The notes: generated from the letters alone by a model not told the origin. Positions 35,738 through 44,938 are shown, counted from the stretch's first letter. The stretch is DNA of 64,000 nt from Mesorhizobium tamadayense (GCF_003863365.1 NZ_RQXT01000005.1:154728-218727), one strand, 5' to 3'. Program-made: numbers and translations.

Positions 35738-36113
35738 GACTTGCTCCAGGCCATAGGGGCGGAATGAAAACCGCCCAGCAATATGCCGACGCTCCAGTGG
35801 CCTGGGGCGATATGGCGTTCGCGTTCAACTGCATAATTGTCAAGGGCGGTCGGAACCCTGACGGGATCGGACGGCGATCCCACTTATGCCGGCGTCGCCG
35901 GAGGCCAAGGCCGGATCCTGCGCATGAAGCCCGGCAGGCTGAACGTGTCCGCAAGCGCGAGCGAATGATCGCGGCGTTTTCCTATTGTGAGAAGCCCCTG
36001 TGACGTTCGGCGACGAGGAGCGGATCGGCTTCCACGGCCGGGCCGTCTGACGACGCACCGGTGCTGGAACGTCGAGGCTCAAAAGACAATCCTGTCAGAA
36101 ATAGCCCCTTGTT
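35738..36113 (+). other. Gap with a possible gene remnant at 35837-35968
   Basis: No complete gene is supported. One short frame (35837-35968) encodes a glycine-rich, protein-like tail (GSDGDPTYAGVAGGQGRILR then MKPGRLNVSASASE) with no start or ribosome site, so it may be the decayed C-terminus of a lost gene. Other frames look random. Confidence 0.25.
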
Positions 36114-36129
36114 AGATTGTCGACAATCT
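36114..36129. promoter_or_regulatory. GntR operator, 16-bp perfect palindrome
   Basis: AGATTGTCGACAATCT, perfectly symmetrical, centred about 45 nt upstream of the GntR start at 36166. The inner TTGTCGACAA is a classic FCD-subfamily GntR site, so autoregulation and control of the following enolase/transport genes are likely. Confidence 0.75.
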
Positions 36130-36165
36130 GCTTGTCTTGCACTCGGTTCATCCGGAGTGGGACGC

Positions 36166-36861
36166 ATGGCGAAGCTGGATTTCGGTCCGATCGCGGACAC
36201 GACGCGCAGGGCCGAGATCGTGGCGCTGCTGAGACGGGCGATCCTGACCGGCCAGTTGGAACCGGGGCAGAAGCTCAACGAGCTCAGGATTTCCGAGCAG
36301 ATGCGGGTGAGCCGCGCGCCGCTGCGCGAGGCGATGCGCGAGCTGGTGCAGGAAGGCATCCTGACCAGCATCCCCTATGCAGGCACCTTCGTCATCGACG
36401 TCACGGCCAAGGACATCGCCGATGCCTATTCGTTGAACAAGGTGCTGGACGACTTCGCCATCGAGCTTACCTGGCCGCAGCGTGACCAGCGCTTCTTCGA
36501 CGAGCTCGATCGCCGCCACGAAGCAGTGAAGCAGGCGACCCGGGCGCTCGACACCACGCGCCAGATCGAGACGGCGCTGCAGTTGCATGGGTTGATCTAC
36601 GAATGGGCCGACAATTCGGTGCTGCTTGAGACCTGGCAGCGGCTGACGAGCCGCCTGCAGATGTATTTCGCGCTGCATCAGCGGGCGCGCAACGAACCGG
36701 TGCCGACCGAGGATTTGCACGAAACCTATGTGGCGTTGCTCAAGGGCGCGGACATGCGCGCCGCTCAACGCCACGCGCGCGAGCATATCGACGACGATTT
36801 TGAAGAGCTTCTTGCCTACGCGCGCGGTCTCGAAAAGCGCGTGGCGAAAGGTGCTGACTGA
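36166..36861 (+). CDS. GntR-family regulator, FCD subfamily
   Basis: 231 residues from ATG 36166 (GGAG 8 nt upstream); a longer frame from 36061 crosses the operator and is rejected. The HTH at residues 12-75 has AEIVALLRRAILTGQLEPGQ, then RISEQMRVSRAPLREAMREL. The FCD domain follows at about 85-215, with LNKVLDDFAIELTWPQ and HGLIYEWADNSVLLETW. It is the first gene of a plus-strand series leading into an enolase-superfamily enzyme 23 nt downstream, hence probably its local regulator. Confidence 0.9.
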   Translation: MAKLDFGPIADTTRRAEIVALLRRAILTGQLEPGQKLNELRISEQMRVSRAPLREAMRELVQEGILTSIPYAGTFVIDVTAKDIADAYSLNKVLDDFAIELTWPQRDQRFFDELDRRHEAVKQATRALDTTRQIETALQLHGLIYEWADNSVLLETWQRLTSRLQMYFALHQRARNEPVPTEDLHETYVALLKGADMRAAQRHAREHIDDDFEELLAYARGLEKRVAKGAD

Positions 36862-36884
36862 CCTCACCGACTACGGACAACAAC

Positions 36885-37988
36885 GTGAAGATCAAGAGCA
36901 TAAAGGCCTATCATGTCGTGCAGCCCTTCGTGGACGGCCCTTACCGCATGTCGAAGGGGCGGGTCGCCGACTGCTTCGACGCGGTGATCGTCGCCATCAC
37001 CTCCGATACAGGCGTGACCGGCTGGGGCGAGATGGCGCCGCTCGGCAATTTCTACTCGGCCGCTTTCCCGGCGGGAACGCGCGCGGGCGTGCCGGAGATC
37101 GCACCGCATCTCATCGGCCACGACCCGCGCGGCCTTGCCGGCATCGGCAGGCTGATGGACACGGTGTTCAAGGGCCATCCCTATATCAAGTCGGCGCTCG
37201 ACATGGGCTGCTGGGATCTCGCCGCCCGCGCCGCCGACGTGCCGCTGGTGACGATGCTCGGCGGCCGCGAGAGCGAGACGGCGGAGCTCTACAGGGTCGT
37301 CACCCACGGCAAGGTCGACCAGATGGCCGCACTTGCCAAGATGATCGTCGCCGAAGGCTACCAGCGGCTGCAGGTCAAGGTCGGCGGCAATGTCCGCGAC
37401 GACATCGAGCGGGTGACGGCTGTCGCCGCCGCCGTGCCGAAGGGCACGGTGATCTTCTGCGACGCCAATGCCGGCTGGACGCCCTATCAGGCGCGACAGT
37501 TCGCGGACGCCACGCGCCGCATCGACTACACGTTCGAGCAGCCTTGCACGACGATCGAGGAGAACATGTCGGTGCGCCGCATGCTCGACAAGCCGATGGT
37601 GCTGGACGAGTCCGTCACCTCGCTGCAGGAGATGCTGGAAATCCATCGCCGCGGCGCGGCCGACGGGCTGACGCTGAAGATCTCGCGGTTGGGCGGCGTG
37701 ACGCAGACCCGCCTGATCCGTGACGTCGCCGCCGATCTCGGCTTCATGATCACCGTGGAGGACACCGGCGGCGCCGAGATCGACACGGCCGCCATGGCGC
37801 ATCTGTCGCTGTCGACGCCGGAAGAGCGCCGGCTGCATGCGATCGCCTTCCACGAATGGGTGACGGTGCGCACCGCCTCCAACAAGCCGCCGGTGAGGGG
37901 CAGCCGCATAGGCATTCCGGACGGGCCCGGCCTCGGCATCGATGTTGAGCCTGGCCTGCTCGGCAAGCCTTTCTTCGAGATCGGCTGA
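36885..37988 (+). CDS. Enolase-superfamily enzyme, muconate-lactonizing subgroup (hydroxyproline dehydratase/epimerase-like)
   Basis: 367 residues. The N-terminal capping domain (MKIKSIKAYHVVQPF) and the barrel carry the full MLE-subgroup catalytic set: Lys165 in LQVKVGG, metal ligands Asp193 (CDANAGW), Glu218 (EQPC) and Asp241 (LDES), and Lys265 in LKISRLGG. The pattern, including GWGEMAPLGNFYS and GHPYIKSALDMGCWDLAA, is closest in my recollection to cis-3-hydroxy-L-proline dehydratases and hydroxyproline-betaine epimerases, but substrate specificity in this family cannot be read reliably. It lies between its GntR gene and a peptide-type ABC importer, which suggests an amino-acid-derived substrate. 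Confidence 0.8.
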   Translation: MKIKSIKAYHVVQPFVDGPYRMSKGRVADCFDAVIVAITSDTGVTGWGEMAPLGNFYSAAFPAGTRAGVPEIAPHLIGHDPRGLAGIGRLMDTVFKGHPYIKSALDMGCWDLAARAADVPLVTMLGGRESETAELYRVVTHGKVDQMAALAKMIVAEGYQRLQVKVGGNVRDDIERVTAVAAAVPKGTVIFCDANAGWTPYQARQFADATRRIDYTFEQPCTTIEENMSVRRMLDKPMVLDESVTSLQEMLEIHRRGAADGLTLKISRLGGVTQTRLIRDVAADLGFMITVEDTGGAEIDTAAMAHLSLSTPEERRLHAIAFHEWVTVRTASNKPPVRGSRIGIPDGPGLGIDVEPGLLGKPFFEIG

Positions 37989-38313
37989 GATGAAGATCAA
38001 CGACCGCACACGATCCTGAAAAGCCCGGCACCTATCGTCGGTTGCCGCTGAACCAAAAGACGTCAAAGGAAAGGAGGCGACAGACGCAGAGAAGAAGCGG
38101 CCGCGATTTCGATCGGACCGCAAGACCGGACAAGGCATGCATCAAGAAAATCTGACCTTGCCGCTTTCAAGCGCGGATGGGACCGGACCAAACTGCGTGC
38201 TACAGTCTTTCGACCGAAATTCTTGACGACGGCCGGGACCGGAGAACTCCACGGAATGTCGTTAACCGGAATGCACTCGCCAACCACAAAAACTGGGGAA
38301 AGGGTTTAAACCC
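37989..38313 (+). other. 325-nt intergenic region before the binding-protein gene
   Basis: No gene is seen. It ends in GGGTTTAAACCC (38302-38313), a perfect 12-bp palindrome abutting the ATG at 38314 and overlapping the region expected to hold the ribosome site (GGGGAAAGGG). A hairpin or protein bound there would block translation starts. The rest is purine-rich without a clear promoter. Confidence 0.4.
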
Positions 38314-39978
38314 ATGAGCAAGAACTATCGCATTCTCGATCTCATCCGGCGAAACCGCACGCCGCTCGAAAATCACCTCATCGACGGGCTTATCGACGGC
38401 CGCGTCAGCCGCCGCGACTTCGTTCGCCACGGCAGCCTGCTCGGCCTGTCGCTGCCGCTTCTCGGCCGCATCGGCATGGCAGCGGGCTTCGGCGCCGCGC
38501 CCTCGCTTGCCCGCGCCCAGGGCGCGCCCGGCGCCACCATCCGCGTCGGCAGCAGCGTGCCGGCGGCCACGATCGACCCGGTCACCATCGCCGACGCCGG
38601 CGGCCTTCTGGTGCTGCAGCAGGTCGCCGAATTCCTCTGCATCGACGGCCCGGACCTGGTGCTGAAGCCGGCGCTCGCCGAAAGCTGGAAGCCGAACGCC
38701 GATGGTACGGTGTGGACCTTCACGCTGCGCAAGGGCGTGAAATTCCACTCAAGCGGCGAGATGAAGGCCGACGACGTGGTGGCCAGCATCGACCGTCTCG
38801 CCGATCCCGCCAATTCCTCCAACGCGCTGTCGGTGTTCACCGGCATCCTGCAGAAGGGGGCGACCAAGAAGGTCGACGACTACACGGTCGAATTCCACCT
38901 CGACGCGCCGAACGGCAACTTCCCCTATATGGTCTCGTCGGACAACTACAACGCCGTCATCATCCCGGCGAGCTACAAGGGCGACTACGAAAAGAGCTTC
39001 GACGGCACCGGGCCGTTCAAGCTGGAGAAATACACGGCTAAGGTCGGCGCCTCTTTCGTCCGCAATGACGACTATTGGGGCGAGAAGGCGTTACCCGAGC
39101 GCACCGAGTTCACCTTCTTCACCGACATCCAGCCGCAGATCCTGGCGCTGCAGGGCGGCCAGATCGACATCATCAACCAGATGCCGGTGCTGGCCGGCGT
39201 CGGCCTGCTCAACGATCCGAACGTCGACATCATCAGCCTGAAGTCGGTGGCGCACCAGCAGTTGCACCTGCGTTGCGATTCTGACCCGTTCAAGGATCCG
39301 CGCGTGCGCCGGGCGATCGCGCTCAGCATCGACCGCAAGAAGCTGGTCGCCGGGCTGATGAAGGGCCGTGCCCAGGAAGGCAACGACAGCCCGTTCGCGG
39401 ACGCCTATCCGTCGACCGACACCAGCGTGCCGCAGCGCGAGCAGGACATCGCGCAGGCCAAGCAGCTGATGGAAGCGGCCGGCGCCGGCAAGGGCTTCAA
39501 GGTGACGCTGACCACCGAGCGCTATCTGGAAATCCCCGAATACGCGCAGCTCATCCAGAACTGGGTCAAGGAAATCGGCATCGAGCTCGAGCTCAACATC
39601 CTCGACCAGGGCGCCTATTACGGCGATGCGGTGTTCGGCAAGTCGAACTGGCTGGATTCGGTGATGGGCATCACCGACTACGGCCACCGCGGCGTGCCCA
39701 ACGTCTATCTCGCGGCACCGCTGAAGAGCGACGGCACCTGGAATGCGGCGCACTTCAAGAACAAGGACTATGACCAGCTGGCGACGAGCTATATCGCGGC
39801 CCTCGACCTGGAGGCGCAAAAGGCCACCGCCGGCAAGATCCAGAAGCTGCTGCTCGAGGAAACGCCGATCATCTTCGGCTATTTCTACGACTACCTGACG
39901 GCGACGGCGAAAGGCGTGGCGGGCGTGCAGCCCACCGCCATGTCGCAGCTGTTCCTCGAAAAGGCCTCGAAGGCCTGA
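38314..39978 (+). CDS. Tat-exported peptide/nickel-type ABC substrate-binding protein
   Basis: 554 residues, SBP_bac_5 family (DppA/OppA). The N-terminus is long and carries a twin-arginine motif SRRDFVRHGS at about residue 33 followed by GLSLPLLGRIGMAAGFGAA, indicating Tat export of a folded protein. Family blocks: LVLKPALAESWKPNADGTVW, FTLRKGVKFHSSGEMKADDV, DGTGPFKLEKYTAKVGASF and LSIDRKKLVAGLMKGRAQEG. It is followed by two permease genes and a fused ATPase. It is closely similar in layout to the second binding protein at 44939. Confidence 0.9.
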   Translation: MSKNYRILDLIRRNRTPLENHLIDGLIDGRVSRRDFVRHGSLLGLSLPLLGRIGMAAGFGAAPSLARAQGAPGATIRVGSSVPAATIDPVTIADAGGLLVLQQVAEFLCIDGPDLVLKPALAESWKPNADGTVWTFTLRKGVKFHSSGEMKADDVVASIDRLADPANSSNALSVFTGILQKGATKKVDDYTVEFHLDAPNGNFPYMVSSDNYNAVIIPASYKGDYEKSFDGTGPFKLEKYTAKVGASFVRNDDYWGEKALPERTEFTFFTDIQPQILALQGGQIDIINQMPVLAGVGLLNDPNVDIISLKSVAHQQLHLRCDSDPFKDPRVRRAIALSIDRKKLVAGLMKGRAQEGNDSPFADAYPSTDTSVPQREQDIAQAKQLMEAAGAGKGFKVTLTTERYLEIPEYAQLIQNWVKEIGIELELNILDQGAYYGDAVFGKSNWLDSVMGITDYGHRGVPNVYLAAPLKSDGTWNAAHFKNKDYDQLATSYIAALDLEAQKATAGKIQKLLLEETPIIFGYFYDYLTATAKGVAGVQPTAMSQLFLEKASKA

Positions 39979-40006
39979 CGAGAGCGAGCAAGTCTATCCC
40001 TGACAA

Positions 40007-40028
40007 CCGGCTCTCCACGGAGAGCCGG
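40007..40028 (+). other. Intergenic stem-loop between binding-protein and permease genes
   Basis: A perfect 10-bp stem CCGGCTCTCC / GGAGAGCCGG with AC at the loop, ending 9 nt before the permease ribosome site. There is no T-tract. It probably stabilises the upstream binding-protein mRNA. Confidence 0.7.
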
Positions 40029-40048
40029 CTCCGATAGGAGTATTCGCC

Positions 40049-41002
40049 ATCCTCGCCTTCCTCGTCCGGCGCCTGGCGCTGTCGCTCGTAACGCTGTTCC
40101 TGCTCAGCGTCATGGTGTTCCTTGGCGGCCAGGTGCTGCCCGGCAATGTCGGGCGCGCCATACTGGGACCGTTCGCCGACCAGCGCGCCGTCGACGCGCT
40201 CAACCATTCGCTTGGCGTCGACCGTCCGCTGCTCGTCCAATACGGAACCTGGATCTGGAATTTCCTCCATGGCGACATGGGCACGTCCTACATCTTCCGC
40301 GCGCCTGTCGCGCCCTTCGTCATCGACGCGCTCGGCAATTCGATGAAGCTGGGGCTCGTCGCCTTCGTGCTGGTGATGCCGATCGGCATCCTGGGCGGCG
40401 TCATCGCCGCGCTCAACCTCAACCGGCCGCTCGACCGCATCATCAGCCTCGGCGGCCTGTCGGTGACAGTGCTGCCGGAATTTGTCACCGGCATCATCCT
40501 GATCCTTATCTTCGGCGTCTGGCTGCGCTGGCTGCCGATCGCGGCCACCTGGCCGAAAGGCGCCGGCTTCTTCACCCAGCTCTATTATCTCATCCTGCCG
40601 TCGCTGCCGCTGTTTTTGGTACTGTTCGGCTACATCGCGCGCATGGCGCGCTCCGGCATGATCGAGGCGCTCGATTCCGACTACACGCGCACCGCCGTGC
40701 TCAAGGGCCTGCCCTGGCGCACGGTGGTCTGGCGGCACGTGCTGCGCAACGCGCTGTTGCCGACCATCACCGTCATCGCCACGCAGACCGGCTATCTGAT
40801 CGGCGGCCTGGTGGTGATCGAGACGCTGTTCCGCTACCAGGGCATCGGCTCACTGATCTTCACCGCCGCGCGCGGCAAGGATTTCCCGATGCTGGAGGCC
40901 GGCATCCTCACCATCGGCATCGTCTATGCAGTGGCGACATTGATCGCCGACTTCCTTTATTCCGTGCTCAATCCGCGCATCCGGCTGGGAGCAGAACAAT
41001 GA
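40049..41002 (+). CDS. Dipeptide-type ABC permease (DppB) with apparent ATC start codon
   Basis: 317 residues if translation begins at ATC 40049. A stop at 40001 and the absence of any in-frame ATG, GTG or TTG before ATG 40112 leave no normal start that preserves the family N-terminus (LAFLVRRLALSLVTLFLLSV). GGAG lies 8 nt before the ATC. Six membrane segments follow, with the BPD_transp_1 block LGVDRPLLVQYGTWIWNFLH and the EAA loop AVLKGLPWRTVVWRHVLRNA. Using ATG 40112 would delete the N-terminal arginines and most of TM1. Either a rare AUC start or a sequence error (ATG to ATC) is implied. Confidence 0.85.
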   Translation: MLAFLVRRLALSLVTLFLLSVMVFLGGQVLPGNVGRAILGPFADQRAVDALNHSLGVDRPLLVQYGTWIWNFLHGDMGTSYIFRAPVAPFVIDALGNSMKLGLVAFVLVMPIGILGGVIAALNLNRPLDRIISLGGLSVTVLPEFVTGIILILIFGVWLRWLPIAATWPKGAGFFTQLYYLILPSLPLFLVLFGYIARMARSGMIEALDSDYTRTAVLKGLPWRTVVWRHVLRNALLPTITVIATQTGYLIGGLVVIETLFRYQGIGSLIFTAARGKDFPMLEAGILTIGIVYAVATLIADFLYSVLNPRIRLGAEQ

Positions 41003-41883
41003 GCGCAGCAGATACTCCTGTCGGCATGCCCTCGCCCGACGCCGAGACGCGGCGCAGCCCCTGGGGCGAGGTGCTGCATTCGTTGCTCAGGTCAGGCACT
41101 TTTCTGACCGGCTTCGGCATCGTGCTGTTCTGGGTCATCTGCGCGCTGTTAGGCGAGCATTTCGTGCCTTACGATGCGCTCGCCGACGACATCATCAACG
41201 CGCTGGCGCCTCCGTCGGCCGAGCATTGGTTCGGCACCGACCAGATCGGCCGCGATGTCTTCTCGCGCGTCATCGTCGGCTCGCGCGACATCCTGACGGT
41301 CGCGCCTTTAGCCACGATCCTGGCGACCGTTGCAGGCACCGCGCTTGGCCTGCTGATCGGCTATTTCCGCGGCATCGTCGACGACATCGTCAGCCGTGTG
41401 CTGGAAGCCTTCATGGCGATCCCGGTGGTCATCATCGCGCTACTCGCCATCGTCGCGCTCGGCACCTCGAAGATAACCGTCATCGTCGTCATCGGCTTGA
41501 GCTTCGCGCCGATCATCGCGCGCACGGTGCGCTCCGCAGTGCTGGCCGAACGCGAGCTCGACTATGTCGCGGCGGCCAAGCTGCGCCATGAAGGCGCGCT
41601 GCACACCATGTTCGTCGAGATCCTGCCCAACGTCGTCCCGCCGATCCTGGTCGAGACGACGGTGCGGCTCGGCTATGCGATCTTCGCGGTCGCAACGCTG
41701 TCCTTCATGGGCTTCGGCATCCAGCCGCCCTCGCCCGACTGGGGCCTCTCGATCTCCAGCAATTACGGCATGATCGGTGGCGGCTTCTGGTGGACGGTGC
41801 TGTTCGATGCCTTGTCGATCGCCTCGCTGGTGATCGGCGTCAACCTGGTGGCCGACGGCGTCCATGGAGCGTTCAATGACTGA
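40999..41883 (+). CDS. Dipeptide-type ABC permease (DppC)
   Basis: 294 residues, overlapping the DppB-like stop by 4 nt (ATGA). A hydrophilic N-terminal tail is followed by about six membrane segments. Family blocks are HWFGTDQIGRDVFSRVIVGS (about residue 75), AAKLRHEGALHTMFVEILPN (EAA loop) and SFMGFGIQPPSPDWG. It pairs with the permease encoded upstream. Confidence 0.9.
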   Translation: MSAADTPVGMPSPDAETRRSPWGEVLHSLLRSGTFLTGFGIVLFWVICALLGEHFVPYDALADDIINALAPPSAEHWFGTDQIGRDVFSRVIVGSRDILTVAPLATILATVAGTALGLLIGYFRGIVDDIVSRVLEAFMAIPVVIIALLAIVALGTSKITVIVVIGLSFAPIIARTVRSAVLAERELDYVAAAKLRHEGALHTMFVEILPNVVPPILVETTVRLGYAIFAVATLSFMGFGIQPPSPDWGLSISSNYGMIGGGFWWTVLFDALSIASLVIGVNLVADGVHGAFND

Positions 41884-43897
41884 CAAGAACGCGCTCGAGC
41901 TCAAGGATCTGTCGGTCGCCTATCGCGTTGGCGGCCGCAACCGGGCGGTGCTGCGCAACGTCAACCTCACGATAAAGCCGGGCGAGGCCTACGGACTGGT
42001 CGGCGAGTCCGGCTGCGGCAAGTCCACGGTGGCGCTGTCGGTGGTGCGCTATTTGCCACGCAACGGCTCGATCACCGGCGGCTCGATCGCGCTCGACGGC
42101 AAGGATGTGATGAAGCTCGACGCCGAGGCGCTCAGGCGCGCCCGCGCGGAAAGCGTCTCCATGGTCTATCAGGACCCGGGCAAGGCGCTGAACCCGTCGC
42201 TGCGCATCGGCCGCCAGCTCACCGAGATCTTCGAGCTGGCCGGTGTTTCGGGACAAGCGGCTAGCGACAAGGCGATCGCGATGCTGAACCTTGTGCGCAT
42301 TTCGGATCCGGCAAGCGTCATGCAGCGCTACCCGCACCAGCTTTCCGGCGGCATGCAGCAGCGCGTGGCGATCGCCATGGCCTTGGCCAACGACCCCTCG
42401 ATGCTGATCCTCGACGAGCCGACGACCGGCCTCGACGCGACGGTGGAAGCCGAAGTGCTCGACCTGATCGGCCAATTGCGGCGCGAGCTGTCGGCCTCGA
42501 TCCTGTTCATCAGCCACAACCTGGCCGTCGTCTCCAACATGTGCGACCGGGTCGGCGTGCTCTACGCCGGCATGCTGGTCGAGGAAGGCTCGACCAAGGA
42601 CGTCTTCAACGATCCGCGCCACCCTTACACGGTGGCACTGCTGCGCTGCCTGCCGCGCGGCGGCCAGCGCAAGGATCAGGGCCGTCTCGACACCATCCCC
42701 GGCTTCCTGCCCGGCATCGGCACCAACATCGCTGGCTGCGCCTTCGCCGACCGCTGCGCGCTGGCGACGGAGCGCTGCCGCAGCGAGCCGCCGCCGCTCT
42801 ACGAGCTTGGGGGCGGCCGGCTGTCGCGCTGCCACTATCACGACAAGGCGCAGTCGCTGCCGCGCGCGACGCCCGCCGAGATTGCCGCCATCGCACCAAA
42901 GCAGGCCCCACCGGTGCTGCAGGTCGAAGGGCTGAACAAGACCTATGCCAGCCACGGCCGCCCGCTGAGGGCCGTGAAGGACGTTTCCGTCAGCCTGCGG
43001 CCCGGCGAGACGCTCGGCTTGGTCGGCGAATCCGGCAGCGGCAAGACCACCTTCGCCAGGCTTTTGCTCGGCCTCGTCCCGCCGGACGAAGGCGGCAGCA
43101 TCGAGCTCGAGGGCAAGCAATTGGCGCCGCGGCTCGCCAGCCGCTCGGAAGACCAGGTCAAGGCGGTGCAGATCGTCTTCCAGAATCCGGATTCGGCGCT
43201 CAATCGCTCGCATTCGATCCGGCACATCCTCAGCCGCGCATTGAAACGGCTGGGCGGGCTCACCGGCAAGACGCTGGACAGACGCCTCGATGAGCTTGTC
43301 CGCTCGGTGCGGCTCACCGATCGTCATCTCGGCGTCAAGCCGCGCCAGCTCTCGGGCGGGCTGAAGCAGCGCGTGGCGATCGCGCGCGCCTTCGCCGGCG
43401 ATCCGCGCATCGTCGTCTGCGACGAGCCGACCTCGGCGCTCGACGTGTCGGTGCAGGCGGCGATCCTCAACCTGCTCGCCGACCTGCAGTCGAAGCAGGA
43501 TGTCAGCTACATCTTCATCTCGCACGACCTCGGGGTGGTGCGTTATCTGTCCGACAAGATCGCGGTGCTTTACCTCGGACGCATCATGGAGTTCGGGCCG
43601 TCGGAAGCGGTCTTCTCCGGCCCGCACCATCCCTACACGGAAGCGTTGTTGTCGGCCGTTCCAAAACTCGACCGCACGGAGACCTCCCGCATCCGCCTCG
43701 ACGGCGAAATCCCGAGCGCGGCCAATCCGCCGAAGGGCTGCGTCTTCCACACGCGCTGCCCGCGCAAGATCGGCGCGATCTGCGAGACGCAGGAACCGGA
43801 GCTCGCCGAGGCCGAGTCCGGACACACGATCCGCTGTCATATTCCTTTTGCGGAATTGGCGAGGCTGCAGAAGCCGAAGACCATGCAGCCGGCGTGA
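41876..43897 (+). CDS. Fused dual ATP-binding protein (DppD-DppF) of the peptide-type importer
   Basis: 673 residues from ATG 41876, overlapping the DppC gene by 8 nt. Two complete ABC cassettes in tandem: domain 1 has GESGCGKST, LSGGMQQRVAIAMA and MLILDEPTTGLD; domain 2 (from about residue 345) has GESGSGKTT, LSGGLKQRVAIARA and IVVCDEPTSALD. Each is followed by an oligopeptide-ABC C-terminal Cys-rich region (CAFADRC and CVFHTRCPRKIG), which in related transporters can hold a metal cluster. Fusion of the two ATPases is common in rhizobial Dpp-type systems. Confidence 0.92.
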   Translation: MTDKNALELKDLSVAYRVGGRNRAVLRNVNLTIKPGEAYGLVGESGCGKSTVALSVVRYLPRNGSITGGSIALDGKDVMKLDAEALRRARAESVSMVYQDPGKALNPSLRIGRQLTEIFELAGVSGQAASDKAIAMLNLVRISDPASVMQRYPHQLSGGMQQRVAIAMALANDPSMLILDEPTTGLDATVEAEVLDLIGQLRRELSASILFISHNLAVVSNMCDRVGVLYAGMLVEEGSTKDVFNDPRHPYTVALLRCLPRGGQRKDQGRLDTIPGFLPGIGTNIAGCAFADRCALATERCRSEPPPLYELGGGRLSRCHYHDKAQSLPRATPAEIAAIAPKQAPPVLQVEGLNKTYASHGRPLRAVKDVSVSLRPGETLGLVGESGSGKTTFARLLLGLVPPDEGGSIELEGKQLAPRLASRSEDQVKAVQIVFQNPDSALNRSHSIRHILSRALKRLGGLTGKTLDRRLDELVRSVRLTDRHLGVKPRQLSGGLKQRVAIARAFAGDPRIVVCDEPTSALDVSVQAAILNLLADLQSKQDVSYIFISHDLGVVRYLSDKIAVLYLGRIMEFGPSEAVFSGPHHPYTEALLSAVPKLDRTETSRIRLDGEIPSAANPPKGCVFHTRCPRKIGAICETQEPELAEAESGHTIRCHIPFAELARLQKPKTMQPA

Positions 43898-43903
43898 TCG
43901 CGA

Positions 43904-44812
43904 TCAGGATGCCGCCGCGCCCGCCATGCTGAAGGCGCGGTCGCTCTCCGCGAAGGCTTGATCGTTCGACAGGTTCCTGGCGAGCGTGCGCAGGCCCGTG
44001 AGCGCAATGTCGAGGGCATCGGAAGAGGCCGGGTTCTCCGGATAAGCAAGGTAGATCGGGCGCTGGAACGCCGGCGCGTCCCCGACGCGCCGCAGCTCGC
44101 CGCGCTCGATATGGGCGCTCACGGCGCTCAGCGGCAGATAGGCGGCCGCCCGTTGCGACAGCACGTGCTGCAGCCCGATGAACACCAGCCCGGCCGAGAT
44201 CGCCGGTTTCACCCTGCCGGCAAAGGCGCGATCGTGCTCGACGCGGAACTCCAGCCCCCAGTCCATCAGGATGTAGTTTTCCGTCCAGGCCCCGACCTGC
44301 GCCGCGTGCTGGACCAGGACCACCTGATCGACGGCCAGGGTCTCATAGACGATGCCAGGATGCGGCTTGGGCAGATGGAGGATGCAGATGTCGAGCAGTC
44401 CTTCGGCCATCTGCTCGATCGCCAGATCGGGAAAACTCCCTTCGAGGCGAAGCGCCACGTTCGGCCGCTTCGCCCGCATCCAGCTGATCCAGGGCGAGGT
44501 GATGCTGTCCCAGAGATAGGCGGGAGCGGTGAGCCTGAGCAGCGTCTCATAGCCATCGGGAACGGCGATGTCCTGCCGCGATTGCTCCCAGGTCCGGGTG
44601 ATCGTGGAGGCATGCGGCAGAAACTGCCGACCGGCCGGCGTCAGCGTGACGCCGTCGCTGTCGCGAACGAACAGCTTGCGCCCCAATTGTTCCTCCAGGC
44701 CGCGAATGCGCGCGCTGACGGTGGACTGGGCAAGGTTCAGCCGATGGGCGGCAATTGTGAAGCTGCCATGCGCCGCGACCTCGAGGAAACTGCGAAGATT
44801 CTCGGTATTCAT
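43904..44812 (-). CDS. LysR-family transcriptional regulator
   Basis: 302 residues. The HTH at residues 1-60 (NLRSFLEVAAHGSFTIAAHR, LNLAQSTVSARIRGLEEQLG) is followed by a LysR substrate-binding domain from about 90. It ends 7 nt from the convergent ATPase gene and is divergent from the second binding-protein gene (126-nt gap), which is the classic LysR-target arrangement. The effector is unknown. Confidence 0.88.
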   Translation of the reverse strand: MNTENLRSFLEVAAHGSFTIAAHRLNLAQSTVSARIRGLEEQLGRKLFVRDSDGVTLTPAGRQFLPHASTITRTWEQSRQDIAVPDGYETLLRLTAPAYLWDSITSPWISWMRAKRPNVALRLEGSFPDLAIEQMAEGLLDICILHLPKPHPGIVYETLAVDQVVLVQHAAQVGAWTENYILMDWGLEFRVEHDRAFAGRVKPAISAGLVFIGLQHVLSQRAAAYLPLSAVSAHIERGELRRVGDAPAFQRPIYLAYPENPASSDALDIALTGLRTLARNLSNDQAFAESDRAFSMAGAAAS

Positions 44813-44938
44813 GGCTTTCGCTTTCGGCTCAGCAGCAATCGAAGATTCCGATGACTCTCATCAAAAAATATCGCTTTTCGACCGTGGTCAACAGTGAACT
44901 AGATGCTGGAGCCCCCACGCCAGCCAAGGAATGCAGCC

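Noticed and set aside
41873..43840. 655-codon minus-strand open frame
   Set aside because: Exactly antisense to the fused dipeptide ATPase gene, which has two full sets of ABC motifs.
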